64,000 bases of DNA, taken from positions 3,968,001 to 4,032,000 of the forward strand of contig OZ257136.1 in the NCBI GenBank assembly GCA_965278995.1, in the 5' to 3' direction. Under the pieces are notes generated by a model. The model did no database searches, was not told where the DNA came from, and saw only the letters and a program-made list of their open reading frames with translations. Within the stretch, counting starts at the first letter, position 1; the number at the start of each line of letters is the position of its first letter. A program made the position numbers and the translations under genes. Origin of the DNA: JADJYF01 sp965278995. GTDB taxonomy: Bacteria; Pseudomonadota; Gammaproteobacteria; Ga0077536. Below, piece by piece: positions 1-8,386 of the stretch.

Positions 1-192
1 GTCGGCACGCAGCAGGGTGGCGAGCAAATGTCCGTCGAGCAGTTGGGTGAGCAGTGCGCCGTGAACGCGCATGCCGGCAAGACCGAAGTTGATGTTGAAC
101 AGGCCGAAAGCATTGCCGAGAAAAATCAGCAGCACGGCCAGCAGCAGCAGGGAACGCGCACGGTAGGTAGCGGATGCCCGCAGCGAGTTCAT
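1..192 (-). CDS. membrane protein, N-terminal part (runs off window)
   Basis: An open frame starts at an ATG (complement of 190-192) and continues to the left edge without a stop, giving 64 residues. The start MNSLRAS is followed by a basic stretch and one clear hydrophobic segment (about residues 14-34, rich in Leu, Val, Ile and Phe), so it is an inner-membrane protein or a secreted protein with an uncleaved anchor. It is divergent from the prepilin-like gene. A membrane subunit of the ABC transporter whose ATPase lies at 1013-1951 would be plausible, but nothing in the visible part proves it. Confidence 0.5.
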   Translation of the reverse strand, partial: MNSLRASATYRARSLLLLAVLLIFLGNAFGLFNINFGLAGMRVHGALLTQLLDGHLLATLLRAD

Positions 193-249
193 GGCCAGCT
201 TCCATGCCTGAGCGGTCGTCTGCGCGGGGCGTCGATGTCGCGCGCCGGA

Positions 250-281
250 CGAGATCTCGACAGCACCCTGTCGAGATCTCG
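250..281. promoter_or_regulatory. 13-bp perfect inverted repeat
   Basis: cgagatctcgaca (250-262) and tgtcgagatctcg (269-281) are separated by 6 bases. Each arm also contains the self-complementary cgagatctcg, so the site reads as two tandem palindromes as well as one hairpin. It lies between two divergent genes and is not followed by a T run, which favours a regulator-binding site over a terminator. Confidence 0.4.
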
Positions 282-462
282 ACACCTGACCCTGCCGAAA
301 GGCCCCCACGCCACCCTGGCAACCGGGGTGACTGGACGCAGAATCAGGGGCTTATCGTTGTGGCACATCGATTGCTATCTATCGATTGCGAACTTTCGGG
401 TAGCCGGTGCAAATCATACGACCTGCCCGACCCAGCAATCATCCACAGGATGTGCCCTCAGC

Positions 463-1176
463 ATGTGCAATACGCCCCGTCTCCAACGCCAGCAGGGCTT
501 CACCCTGGTCGAAATGGCTATCGTTCTGGTCATCATCGGGCTCCTGCTCGGTGGCATTCTCAAAGGCGCGGAACTGATCAACAGCGCGCGAGTACGCAAT
601 ATCGCCGATCAGAATAGCGGCGTGCAGGCCGCCTACTACGGCTTTCTCGATCGTTATCGGCAGCTGCCCGGCGATTGGGGACGAGTAAACGCGGCGCAAG
701 CAATTCCGGGTGTCACCACTGGCGGTAACGGCAACGGTCGCCTGGATGGCTCCAACCCCTGGGATGAAGGTTTGGCGCTATGGGAGCATCTGTCCAAATC
801 CGGGTTCGTGCAGGGGAATTTCACCGGCGGCTCAGCGCTGCCGTCGCAGAACGATGTCGACAAGGCCCCGCGCAATGCATTCAACGGTTTCCTCATGCTG
901 TTTTTTTCGAGCGACTACTACGACCCGGGTACGCCGAGCAGCAAGCTGAATCTCGTGCTCGGCTCCGGCATCCCGGTCAACGTGCTGGCCGAACTCGACC
1001 GCAAGATAGACGATGGCCTGCCGCGTAGCGGCGTCGTACGTCGTAGCGTCACTTCGGGCGGTACTTTCGGCACCATTTCGCAATCGAGCGCCGATTGCGT
1101 CAACGAATCAACGACGCCGCCGACCTGGGATATCGCGACCAATCAACAGCTCTGCAACGCCGTTTACCTGTATTAG
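463..1176 (+). CDS. type IV pilin-like / type II secretion pseudopilin-like protein
   Basis: The 237-residue product begins with a short basic leader (MCNTPRLQRQQG) followed by FTLVEMAIVLVIIGLLLGG, the classic prepilin peptidase site (cleavage after Gly, mature Phe, Glu at +5) and hydrophobic assembly helix. The remainder is a soluble domain of about 200 residues with several Gly/Asn/Asp-rich stretches and a C-terminal Cys pair region. The open frame extends far upstream, but the ATG at 463 is chosen because it gives the normal leader length. It would be processed by PilD-type peptidase and built into a pilus-like fibre. It stands alone, without other pilus genes, so the specific fibre is unknown. 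Confidence 0.75.
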   Translation: MCNTPRLQRQQGFTLVEMAIVLVIIGLLLGGILKGAELINSARVRNIADQNSGVQAAYYGFLDRYRQLPGDWGRVNAAQAIPGVTTGGNGNGRLDGSNPWDEGLALWEHLSKSGFVQGNFTGGSALPSQNDVDKAPRNAFNGFLMLFFSSDYYDPGTPSSKLNLVLGSGIPVNVLAELDRKIDDGLPRSGVVRRSVTSGGTFGTISQSSADCVNESTTPPTWDIATNQQLCNAVYLY

Positions 1177-1951
1177 CCGAACGCCACAACCTGAGCCGAC
1201 ACCGCCGACTCCGCTCGCGCTGACCGGCGTCGGACTGCAACGCCGTGGCCGCCGTCTGCTCGAGGGCATTACTTTCACCATCGCGCCAGCTGAAGCTGTC
1301 GGACTGCTCGGCGTCAATGGCGCCGGCAAGACCACCTTGATCCGCAGCATCCTCGATTTGATTCGCATCGATGCCGGCAGCATTACCATTGGCGGGGTTC
1401 GCCATGGCCTGCCCGCCGCACGTCGACATTGCACCTACCTCGCCGAACGTTTCGTGCCGCCGCCGTATGCAACCGGCGCAGAGCTGCTCGCGCATCTGCT
1501 CGCCCTGCATGGGCATAAATTCGATCGCGCGCAGGCCGAGGCAGAAGCACGTGCGCTCGAACTGGACCCTGCCACGCTCGATGCCCGGGCCCGCAACTAC
1601 TCCAAAGGGATGGCGCAGAAACTCGGATTGATCGCCTGCCTGCTGCCGACACCATCACTGTTGATCCTCGACGAACCGATGAGCGGGCTTGACCCGAAAG
1701 CCTGCTCTCTGTTCAAACGCCGGCTCTCGTTACTGCGTCAGCAGGGCACTGCGGTCTTTTTCAGCACCCATCAACTGATGGATGTCGAGCGGATCTGCGA
1801 TCGCCTGCTGGTTCTCGATGGCGGACGACTGTGTTTCGATGGTACCCCACAGGCACTGTTAGCGCAGACTGGGGAACCTGATCTCGAAGCTGCATTTCTA
1901 CGCTGTATAGAATCGAGGGATGGCCACGCGGAGTCGCTGCGAATGGCATAA
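1013..1951 (+). CDS. ABC transporter ATP-binding protein
   Basis: An ATPase subunit with Walker A (LLGVNGAGKTTLI), a signature region (NYSKGMAQKLGL, in place of LSGGQ), Walker B (LLILDEPMSGLDPKA) and the H-loop (FFSTHQLMD). This YSKGM form is typical of ABC-2 type exporters (CcmA/NatA-like). The homologous part begins at about base 1210. The only ATG upstream in frame is at 1013, which would overlap the prepilin gene by 164 bp, so the real start is uncertain and may be non-standard within 1150-1215. The C-terminus after the H-loop is short. A partner permease is not seen downstream; the truncated membrane gene at 1-192 is divergent. Confidence 0.8.
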   Translation: MACRVAASYVVASLRAVLSAPFRNRAPIASTNQRRRRPGISRPINSSATPFTCISRTPQPEPTPPTPLALTGVGLQRRGRRLLEGITFTIAPAEAVGLLGVNGAGKTTLIRSILDLIRIDAGSITIGGVRHGLPAARRHCTYLAERFVPPPYATGAELLAHLLALHGHKFDRAQAEAEARALELDPATLDARARNYSKGMAQKLGLIACLLPTPSLLILDEPMSGLDPKACSLFKRRLSLLRQQGTAVFFSTHQLMDVERICDRLLVLDGGRLCFDGTPQALLAQTGEPDLEAAFLRCIESRDGHAESLRMA

Positions 1952-2006
1952 AGTTTCTCTTTCCTGCGCCGCTAGGTGTGTCATCGCCGACCAGAGTTTC
2001 GCCATC

Positions 2007-2792
2007 ATGGTGGACATACACCCCGAACATGCGCGGGCCATCCTCGAGAATCTTTCAGTTGGGATAGCGCTCGTCGATCGGCATGAACGGTTGACCTGGA
2101 TCAACGATTACACCGCCGCACTGCTGCAAAGTACGGCGAGCGAACTGCTCGGCCTCGACATCACGACCCTACCGTTGCCGTACACACCGTTGGGTAGTGG
2201 CGGTGACCCGGTTCAGGTGAGAGTCGAAGGCGGGATTATCGGCATCACGCAGCGCTATGAACATGCAGCAGGCGATGGGGCGATCCTCACGCTGGTCGAC
2301 CGCGGTCACGCCTTGGTGGGCGTGCTCGATGCGCTAGCCGGTGGTTCCTCGATGGCGATTGCTAGCTCCGGCACGATGTCCCGGGCAGCGATACGTCATC
2401 GCCTGGAAGCGGAAATTTCGCGGAGCCGACGCTACGCCAACGAGTTGTCCTGCATCACACTCCGCCTGTGCGGGCCCGATCTCTCAATGCGCATGACTCA
2501 GCTCGCCCGCATCATCAAAGGCCAGTTGCGCTGGGTCGATATGCTGGCGCAATGGCAGGACGACGAATTGCTGCTGGTGCTGCCGGAAACCGACGCGCCT
2601 GCTGCTGGCACGCTGCGCGACAAACTCGCCAACCATATTGCGAATGACATGAAACCGGTGCTGTCTACCAGTACGGTCGAACTTGGCGTTGCCACCTGGC
2701 GGCGCGGAGATACCGCTGAACAACTGGTACGCCGGGCGCTGACTGAAGTCACCGGTACGACACTGAGCGCGCGCTGTTCCGGTGTCGGATGA
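2007..2792 (+). CDS. PAS domain protein with degenerate GGDEF domain
   Basis: 261 residues. The N-terminal 100 residues look like a PAS sensor fold (ARAILENLSVGIALVDRHER, then WINDY). The C-terminal half follows the GGDEF pattern: RLEAEISRSRRYANELSCI, then LRWVDMLAQWQDDELLLVLPET, where the GG(D/E)EF active-site loop has become QDDEL. Loss of both glycines argues that it does not make cyclic di-GMP; it could instead bind nucleotide or act as a protein-interaction module. The ATG at 2007 is preferred over the upstream ATG at 1920 because it avoids overlap with the ABC gene and starts close to the PAS fold. Confidence 0.65.
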   Translation: MVDIHPEHARAILENLSVGIALVDRHERLTWINDYTAALLQSTASELLGLDITTLPLPYTPLGSGGDPVQVRVEGGIIGITQRYEHAAGDGAILTLVDRGHALVGVLDALAGGSSMAIASSGTMSRAAIRHRLEAEISRSRRYANELSCITLRLCGPDLSMRMTQLARIIKGQLRWVDMLAQWQDDELLLVLPETDAPAAGTLRDKLANHIANDMKPVLSTSTVELGVATWRRGDTAEQLVRRALTEVTGTTLSARCSGVG

Positions 2793-2805
2793 ACTTGCGC
2801 GCAAT

Positions 2806-3225
2806 TCAACCGGTCTCAAGTACCTCGTAGTCGTGCGAAATGGCAACGGAAGTCTGCAACATGATGGTCGCTGAGCAATACTTTTCACTCGACAGATTGA
2901 TCGCACGCTCGATCTGGGCCGGTTTCAATCCACGCCCGCTGATGACGAAATGCAGATGAATACGGGTAAACACTTTCGGGATTTCATCGGCCCGCTCTGC
3001 TTCGAGTTCAACGCGGCAGTCAGTGACCGCCTGACGGGCTTTTTTCAGGATAGTCACGACATCAAACGCCGTGCACGCGCCGAGACCGGTGAGGATCAGT
3101 TCCATCGGGCGAGGGCCGAGATTCCGACCGCCGGCATCTTGCGGACCATCAATGACGATCGCATGCCCGCTGCCGCTCTCGCCGACGAACATGACGCCGT
3201 CGACCCACTTGATGGTCGATTTCAT
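2806..3225 (-). CDS. OsmC-like protein
   Basis: 139 residues with the OsmC/YhfA fold pattern. The first redox Cys is in LTGLGACTAFDVV (about residue 50) and the second in SSEKYCSATIML (about residue 117), the pair that reduces organic hydroperoxides in Ohr/OsmC enzymes. The Glu-containing PRPMELIL motif before the first Cys is typical of the YhfA branch. It is convergent with the PAS gene (14-bp gap) and divergent from the Vfr/Crp gene. The role is probably handling of organic peroxides or other electrophiles in the cytoplasm. Confidence 0.85.
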   Translation of the reverse strand: MKSTIKWVDGVMFVGESGSGHAIVIDGPQDAGGRNLGPRPMELILTGLGACTAFDVVTILKKARQAVTDCRVELEAERADEIPKVFTRIHLHFVISGRGLKPAQIERAINLSSEKYCSATIMLQTSVAISHDYEVLETG

Positions 3226-3448
3226 AAGACTTCAATCCTCGCGATCAATGCCGATACTGTGATGAATGCCCGTTATGGCAATAGTGTGAAAAATGCCCGC
3301 AATCAACGCGGCGCACTGCACCAATATTCACTAAGATTAGTATCTTATATCGAAACTCTACAGTTTTTAGGAAGCTACCGATAATATGAACGCACAAACA
3401 GGCCGCATATTGTCGGGCGCAACCCTCCCCGGGGCAGAGGTAAAAACC

Positions 3449-4090
3449 ATGAGTGTCGTGCTACCGGTCAAGAGCAAGATCGAAGAACCGATACGCAAGT
3501 TTCTCGAACATTGCCATCGTCGCACCTATGCGGCGAAGAGCACCATCATACGGCAGGGCGATCCTTCGCATGATTTGTTCTATATCACCAAAGGTTCCGT
3601 CACCGTCATGCTCGAAGACGAGGAAGGGCGAGAACTGGTGCTCGCGTATCTGAATCCCGGTGATTTCTTCGGTGAAATCGGGCTGTTTAACGAACACGTC
3701 AATCGCAGCGCGCTGGTGCGCGCCAAAACGCCCTGCGAGATAGCGCAGATCTCCTACGAACGCCTGAAAAGCATGTCGAATATTTTCCCCGACCTGCTGT
3801 TCGCGATTTCTTCGCAGCTCGCCACGCGCCTGCGCAAGATGAATCGCAAGATAGGTGACCTTGCGTTCATGGATGTCTCTGGACGCGTCGCACGAACGCT
3901 GCTTGAACTGTGCAAGGAGCCGGATGCCATGACGCATCCCGACGGCATGCAGATCCGCGTCACGCGACAGGAACTCGGCCGCATTGTCGGCTGCTCGCGC
4001 GAGATGGTCGGCCGCGTGTTGAAGACGCTCGAAGAGCAGCATCTGATCAGCGTGAGCGGCAAGACCATCGTCGTCTTCGGCGTTCGCTGA
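3449..4090 (+). CDS. vfr: cAMP receptor protein, Vfr/Crp family
   Basis: The 213-residue product from the ATG at 3449 matches the length of Pseudomonas Vfr (214). The N-terminal cyclic-nucleotide domain has the GDFFGEIGLF phosphate-binding cassette, followed by RSALVRAKTPCEIAQISY. Then come the dimer helix and the Crp-type helix-turn-helix (VTRQELGRIVGCSREMVGRVLKTLEEQ). The signature DAMTHPDGMQI is almost invariant in Crp/Vfr. An upstream in-frame ATG at 3386 would add 21 residues; 3449 is chosen for its nearby gcagagg ribosome site and the family length. It is a global regulator that activates transcription when cAMP is bound. Confidence 0.9.
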   Translation: MSVVLPVKSKIEEPIRKFLEHCHRRTYAAKSTIIRQGDPSHDLFYITKGSVTVMLEDEEGRELVLAYLNPGDFFGEIGLFNEHVNRSALVRAKTPCEIAQISYERLKSMSNIFPDLLFAISSQLATRLRKMNRKIGDLAFMDVSGRVARTLLELCKEPDAMTHPDGMQIRVTRQELGRIVGCSREMVGRVLKTLEEQHLISVSGKTIVVFGVR

Positions 4091-4114
4091 GTTACCAGCT
4101 CCCTGATGGTCCGG

Positions 4115-4137
4115 CCTGCGTACTTGTTGTACGCAGG
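4115..4137 (+). terminator. hairpin downstream of vfr
   Basis: cctgcgtac and gtacgcagg form a perfect 9-bp stem around a 5-base loop, 25 bp after the vfr stop. Only a weak T content follows, so it may be a weak terminator or a 3' stabilising hairpin. Confidence 0.45.
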
Positions 4138-4218
4138 TTGACTCGATACCACGTTCATCTGCTGAGTAATGCGCTCCACTGAAGCGCGGCCATGGATGAT
4201 CTGAGTTTTCGGTTTTGG

Positions 4219-4719
4219 TCAGGTGGCGGGGCGACCCTGCTTGATCCCGATAGCCCGACCGACCCATGACGGTCGCGGCAGCTCGCGCTGCGCTTCGATG
4301 AGCGCGGCATAACCCGCTGCAATCATCGGTTCGAAAGGTGCACTGCGCCGTGCGGAGATATCGAAGCTGAGCGCGAGTGTCTCCTGGGTGCACAGCAAAT
4401 CCGTGTCGCGGTACATTTCCTGAAAGATATGCGCGCGCTTGCCGTCGCAATCCAGCACCCGCGTCTCGACGCGCAGCTCATCGCCGAGCGAAGCTTCGCG
4501 CTGGTAGGTAATGTGCGCCTCGAGCGCGACCGTCGAACGCCGACGCTCGGCGATGTAGGCCGGCGTCAGCCCGACCAGACGCTTATAGGCGTCGATGCCG
4601 GCCTCGAACGCCACCATGTAATAGGCCACGTTCATATGTTCGTTGTAATCGAGCCAGGCCGGAACGACCTCGGCCTGCGTGACGACGAGACCATTGGCCG
4701 GAAGCTGCGTGGAGACCAT
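4219..4719 (-). CDS. hotdog-fold acyl-CoA thioesterase
   Basis: 166 residues from the ATG at 4719 (an upstream extension exists but is basic and unlike the family). The motif LDYNEHMNVAYYMVAFEAG is characteristic of 4-hydroxybenzoyl-CoA-type hotdog thioesterases, where the Asp and the DYNxHMN loop form the active site. Then follow EAHITYQREASLGDELRVETRVL and the LALSFDI strand. It probably hydrolyses a short or medium acyl-CoA, or carnitine/betainyl-CoA-like thioesters. It is convergent with vfr and close to the tRNA-Met gene. Confidence 0.75.
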   Translation of the reverse strand: MVSTQLPANGLVVTQAEVVPAWLDYNEHMNVAYYMVAFEAGIDAYKRLVGLTPAYIAERRRSTVALEAHITYQREASLGDELRVETRVLDCDGKRAHIFQEMYRDTDLLCTQETLALSFDISARRSAPFEPMIAAGYAALIEAQRELPRPSWVGRAIGIKQGRPAT

Positions 4720-4874
4720 GACGAATTCAACCCGCGTACGAAAAAACGCGATTGTACGGGATAGCACCGCCGCCGCCCGCCGAACCTTGACAGGCCCGGA
4801 CCGGCACACCATGATCCCGCCTCCCCGGCAGGCACCCCTCGGCGTAACACGCCGCACCAGGGACAGTCACCCGC

Positions 4875-4951
4875 GGCTATGTAGCTCAGTTGGTTAGAGC
4901 GCGGCACTCATAATGCTGAGGTCGGTGGTTCAAATCCACCCATAGCCACCA
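4875..4951 (+). tRNA. tRNA-Met (CAT), elongator type
   Basis: A 77-base cloverleaf: acceptor ggctatg/catagcc, D loop agctcagttggttagagc, anticodon loop ctcataa with anticodon CAT, T arm ggtggttcaaatccacc, discriminator A and an encoded CCA. It closely resembles the elongator tRNA-Met of E. coli. A T-rich stretch (aattttttctt) follows at once and probably terminates it. The accessory patch behind it suggests past use as an integration site. Confidence 0.95.
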
Positions 4952-5350
4952 ATTTTTTCTTCAAGTTAAGTCTCGCTCCGGCACGCCCACAAGCGTCCGG
5001 TGGGAGATTTGTGGGGAGATCGGGGTAAATACGCCATGGCAGATCAGCCCTGCAGTCCGCAGTGACGCCAATCGATCACGCGTCGGCCGGCCGCTCAAAA
5101 AAGAAGCAGTCGGGCAAGAGCGCTGGCGCGATGCGTCATGCGGGCACGGGACCACCGACGCTGGACTGCTATCTCTTTGAATTTGTAGAGCGCCAGCGTT
5201 GGGATGACGGTAGCCCGCAGTTCCTTACGCTCTCTAACTATTACATCAACCTGCCTTTGTATGACGTGCTCGCGGGCGAAGCCATGCGCCGGTGAGCGTG
5301 AGATCACCTGCTCGACCGTAGGATTATTGGATTCGAAAGCAAAGGCGACG
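4952..5350. other. no confident gene; probable remnant of integrated DNA
   Basis: The first bases are a T-rich terminator for the tRNA. A 77-codon frame at 5062-5295 has no recognisable motif and no clear ribosome site. The tggggagatttgtgggga-like text near 5005-5025 resembles sequence often found next to tRNA-integrated elements, but no integrase is present. Confidence 0.4.
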
Positions 5351-5352
5351 TT

Positions 5353-5517
5353 TTGATTTCACCGGTTGCCGATAGAGAATCCTCCTACGACGGCTACTTC
5401 GAGCTCAAAGATTTTCTGGAGCAGCTGCTTGGCAGGCATGTCGACCTGGTGACGGGAAAAGGCCTCAAGCCGCGCGCGCGAATACATGTCGAAAAAGATC
5501 TGATCCGTGTCGCGTAG
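5353..5517 (+). pseudogene. MntA-type nucleotidyltransferase antitoxin, C-terminal remnant
   Basis: The frame ending at the TAG at 5515-5517 encodes a stretch typical of MNT antitoxins: SSYDGYFELKDFLEQLLGR, then HVDLVTGKGLKPRARI. The N-terminal half with the GSFARGE nucleotidyltransferase motif is missing, so this is a 5'-truncated remnant. In intact HepT/MntA pairs this protein AMPylates and neutralises the HEPN RNase encoded next door. Confidence 0.6.
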
Positions 5518-5700
5518 CCGGCTCTTTTATCTCGATGACTTGAGCGCGAGCGCCGAGAGAATCGGCCGCTTTGTCTCCGGACAAACGGCGGAATCATTAC
5601 GCTAGGGCCGAAGCATTCGTTGATGCGATTCTGTTTAATCTTCAAATTATAGGGGAAGCAGTGAAGTGGCTGCCGGTCCGGAACCAACAAACCAGGCAGC
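5507..5700 (+). pseudogene. HepT-like HEPN toxin, frameshifted
   Basis: A GTG overlapping the MntA stop opens a frame reading SRLFYLDDLSASAERIGRF, the start of DUF86/HepT proteins, which ends at a TAG near 5605. The next part of the family (AFVDAILFNLQIIGEAVKWLP) continues in the +1 frame from about 5605 to 5675, then homology stops. One frameshift and a lost 3' end make it non-functional. The RxxxxH catalytic part of HepT is not visible. Confidence 0.6.
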
Positions 5701-5845
5701 AGATCTTCATGCCACTGTGTGTGATTTCAATCACCTTTAGCGATTCGAAAAACACCCAAGAGCGTTGCGTGGTCTGTTAACCGGTGGGACGATCATCGGG
5801 ACTTCAGTCCTCTCATGATTCGATCACTAACCAGGGGAGACCGCG

Positions 5846-8011
5846 ATGAAGAACAGCTATTTCAGCGATCGCATGCTTGATTTGACGCAAGCGCGCGCTG
5901 CTGCCGGTCGATTCAAGGCGCAGGGATCACCGCGAACGCCTTTGCGGGCAGGCAGGGTTGTAGCCCAGACTGACAATCGCAAGTCGTATCTAAAAGCGTC
6001 GCTCACTGAGGAGAAAGCGCGTGCGACTGTCAGCGAAGCAGAGTCGCGCGGAGCGCTCCCCAGCGCCGCAGATACACTGGCGAGCTTGGCGCAAGAGCGC
6101 ATTATCGGCTCGAACGATATGCGCGATATCAACTATCTGGAACTAGCCGTTGCCGTAGCGCGCGCAATATGCCGGATCCGCATCGGCTCGGCCGCCGGCA
6201 CGGGGGTATTGATAGGACCACGATTGCTGATGACGAACAATCATGTTCTCCGAAGCATTGAAGACGCCCTGGTAGCAGAGGCCCAATTCGACTACCAGGA
6301 GAACGTTTCCGGCGACCTGTTGCCGGTGCATGAGTATCGACTGGAGCCCAATGCGTTTTTTGTCACCGACAAGGCACTCGACTTCACGGTGGTGGCTGTC
6401 GCCGACATGTCGGCCAAGGGTCAACCGCTATCACACTACCCTTGGATCAAGCTCATTCCTACGCTTGGAAAAGCAGAAAAAGGTGAGCCCCTCAACATCA
6501 TCCAGCATCCACGCGGGGGCTTGAAGCAAATTGCTCTGCGCAATAATGAAATCATCCTGATCCCGGAAGGCAAACCGAACTTTCTTTACTACACGACAGA
6601 TACAGAGCCGGGATCATCCGGGTCCCCCTGCTTCAACGATCAATGGGAGCTCATCGCTTTACACCATTCCGGTGTACCGCGCATGAATAAGGACAAAATT
6701 CTCAAAAAAGACGGGGCACCCTGGCTTTCCGACCGCGATGATCCGGCGCTCATCGATTGGATTGCTAATGAAGGCGCGCGCGTCTCGGCGATCGTGGGCG
6801 CATTGGATGCAGCACCGCTCGCGTCGCAGGCACGCGACCTGCGGGATGCGGCGCTGGATGGGCCTGCCCCGAACCCGGTGGAAGTTGCGCGTTCGTCCAT
6901 TGCGCCTTCAACGGTGCCGTCGCGCACTGCGGGAACTAGCGTTGGGGCCCAGCCTGGTTCGGTGTCCTTCTCGGTTCCGCTGACGGTCACTGTTTCATTG
7001 GGCGATTTGTCTGCCATCACACAAGTATCGGCAGATAGAACGCATGCTAATCCACGAATACTCGGCGCCTCAAACGATGTGCAGGAACCGTTTGTCGAAA
7101 AACTGCTCGTAGACCCCAACTGGTCAACACGTAAGGGATACAACACGAAGTTCCTCGACATTAACATTCCGCTTCCGAGGCTGTCTGCAGCAATGAAGGC
7201 CGATTCAGTCGAAATTCCCGCCGAATATCGGGTCAATGGTGACAAGTACGCGCTCGCCTATCATCACTTTTCACTAGTAATGAATCGGATTCGCCGATTC
7301 GCCTGGTATAGCGCGGCAAACATCGACGGCAAAATGCGGCCCAAGCTGCCTAAGCGCAAGGACGATGAATGGTTCATCGACCCTCGACTCGACGATGCTT
7401 CGGCGCCTGTCTTTCAATGCGGAGAAGAACTCTACGCCACCGCGAAAACCGATCGAGGACACCTGACACGTTACCTGGACGTCGCGTGGGGAAAGAAGCA
7501 GGAAGCTTTGGACGCTCTCGCTGACACGTTTCACTTCACCAATTGCTGTCTCCAGCTGTCTGGGTTCAACCAGACGCAGGCACGTTGGCAGGGCATTGAG
7601 CAGTTCCTACTTGAGCGGAAAGCAAATCAGGACAAGATGCGGATCAGCGTCATTACAGGCCCGCTATTCAAGAAAACGGATCCAAAATACAAGAATGATT
7701 TCATGGATGTGCCTGTACGGATTCCACTGGAGTTTTGGAAGGTCTGTGCCCTGATCCGCGATGACGGTACGCTTTCCGCTACCGCCTTTATTCTTAGTCA
7801 GGACGACATTACGTCGCTACCCGGGTTCGAGGCTTTCCTTGATGTAACGACGGTGCAAACAACGATTCGAAATGTGGAACAACGCACCGGTCTGAAGTTT
7901 CCGGTGCTACGCGACAACGATCACATAGCAGCCGGCGGAGCTCTCGGAACATTGGAGCTGGAAGGGCAGACAATAATTCCGATCCGCACGCACGAAGATA
8001 TCGTGGTTTGA
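5846..8011 (+). CDS. trypsin-like serine protease fused to DNA/RNA non-specific nuclease
   Basis: 721 residues, good ribosome site (aggggaga) before the ATG. Residues about 105-300 form a trypsin-like domain: His133 in MTNNHV, Asp179 in ALDF, Ser258 in TEPGSSGSP. After a Pro/Ala/Ser-rich linker (about 310-410), residues about 430-680 form an NUC1-type endonuclease with the DRGH motif (536-539, catalytic His539) and the metal-site Asn region (FTNCCLQLSGFNQ, about 565-575). No signal peptide is seen, so it should act in the cytoplasm. The combination suggests an effector whose nuclease is controlled by proteolysis, such as a defence or suicide protein. It sits in an accessory patch beside a broken toxin-antitoxin pair and a tRNA. 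Confidence 0.8.
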   Translation: MKNSYFSDRMLDLTQARAAAGRFKAQGSPRTPLRAGRVVAQTDNRKSYLKASLTEEKARATVSEAESRGALPSAADTLASLAQERIIGSNDMRDINYLELAVAVARAICRIRIGSAAGTGVLIGPRLLMTNNHVLRSIEDALVAEAQFDYQENVSGDLLPVHEYRLEPNAFFVTDKALDFTVVAVADMSAKGQPLSHYPWIKLIPTLGKAEKGEPLNIIQHPRGGLKQIALRNNEIILIPEGKPNFLYYTTDTEPGSSGSPCFNDQWELIALHHSGVPRMNKDKILKKDGAPWLSDRDDPALIDWIANEGARVSAIVGALDAAPLASQARDLRDAALDGPAPNPVEVARSSIAPSTVPSRTAGTSVGAQPGSVSFSVPLTVTVSLGDLSAITQVSADRTHANPRILGASNDVQEPFVEKLLVDPNWSTRKGYNTKFLDINIPLPRLSAAMKADSVEIPAEYRVNGDKYALAYHHFSLVMNRIRRFAWYSAANIDGKMRPKLPKRKDDEWFIDPRLDDASAPVFQCGEELYATAKTDRGHLTRYLDVAWGKKQEALDALADTFHFTNCCLQLSGFNQTQARWQGIEQFLLERKANQDKMRISVITGPLFKKTDPKYKNDFMDVPVRIPLEFWKVCALIRDDGTLSATAFILSQDDITSLPGFEAFLDVTTVQTTIRNVEQRTGLKFPVLRDNDHIAAGGALGTLELEGQTIIPIRTHEDIVV

Positions 8012-8054
8012 TCGAGATTGGACATCCCGAGCGCCGTTGGAGGGAAGTTTTCGA

Positions 8055-8264
8055 CTAAACCCCCAGCGGTTCTTCGACCGGCGGTTCCTGCGGAATTTCA
8101 ATTGGCGTATCGCTCGGCTCTTCCACGGGTGTTGGTGACGGTACTTCGTTCGGCGCGTCTCTCGGCACCTCGACAGGATTTTCCGGCGGGATCTCTATGG
8201 GCGGAGCCGGTGGAACTTCGTTTGGTCCCGTCGAGCCGTAAACTGACTTTGTTTGCTGCGCCAT
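8055..8264 (-). CDS. small Pro/Glu-rich protein
   Basis: 69 residues, ribosome site aaagga before the ATG. After MAQQTKSVYGSTG the protein is built from imperfect repeats of the type NEVP-P-PIEIP-ENPVEVP, giving an extended, acidic, polyproline-II-like chain. No signal peptide or membrane segment. Similar short Pro-rich proteins are common hypotheticals of unknown role. It faces the protease/nuclease gene tail to tail. Confidence 0.6.
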   Translation of the reverse strand: MAQQTKSVYGSTGPNEVPPAPPIEIPPENPVEVPRDAPNEVPSPTPVEEPSDTPIEIPQEPPVEEPLGV

Positions 8265-8386
8265 GCTGGTTGTCCTTTGCGTTGTTTAACGCGAACGCTG
8301 GGAGCAATTTAGCAAGGCCGCTCCTGAGTGAATGTAGGAGAACAGCGTCTTCCGGCGTAGGCAGATAGCGCCGGCGGTTGCGCGGT

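Noticed and set aside
5062..5295. 77-residue frame after tRNA-Met
   Set aside because: No recognisable domain or ribosome site; could be a remnant, not listed as a gene.
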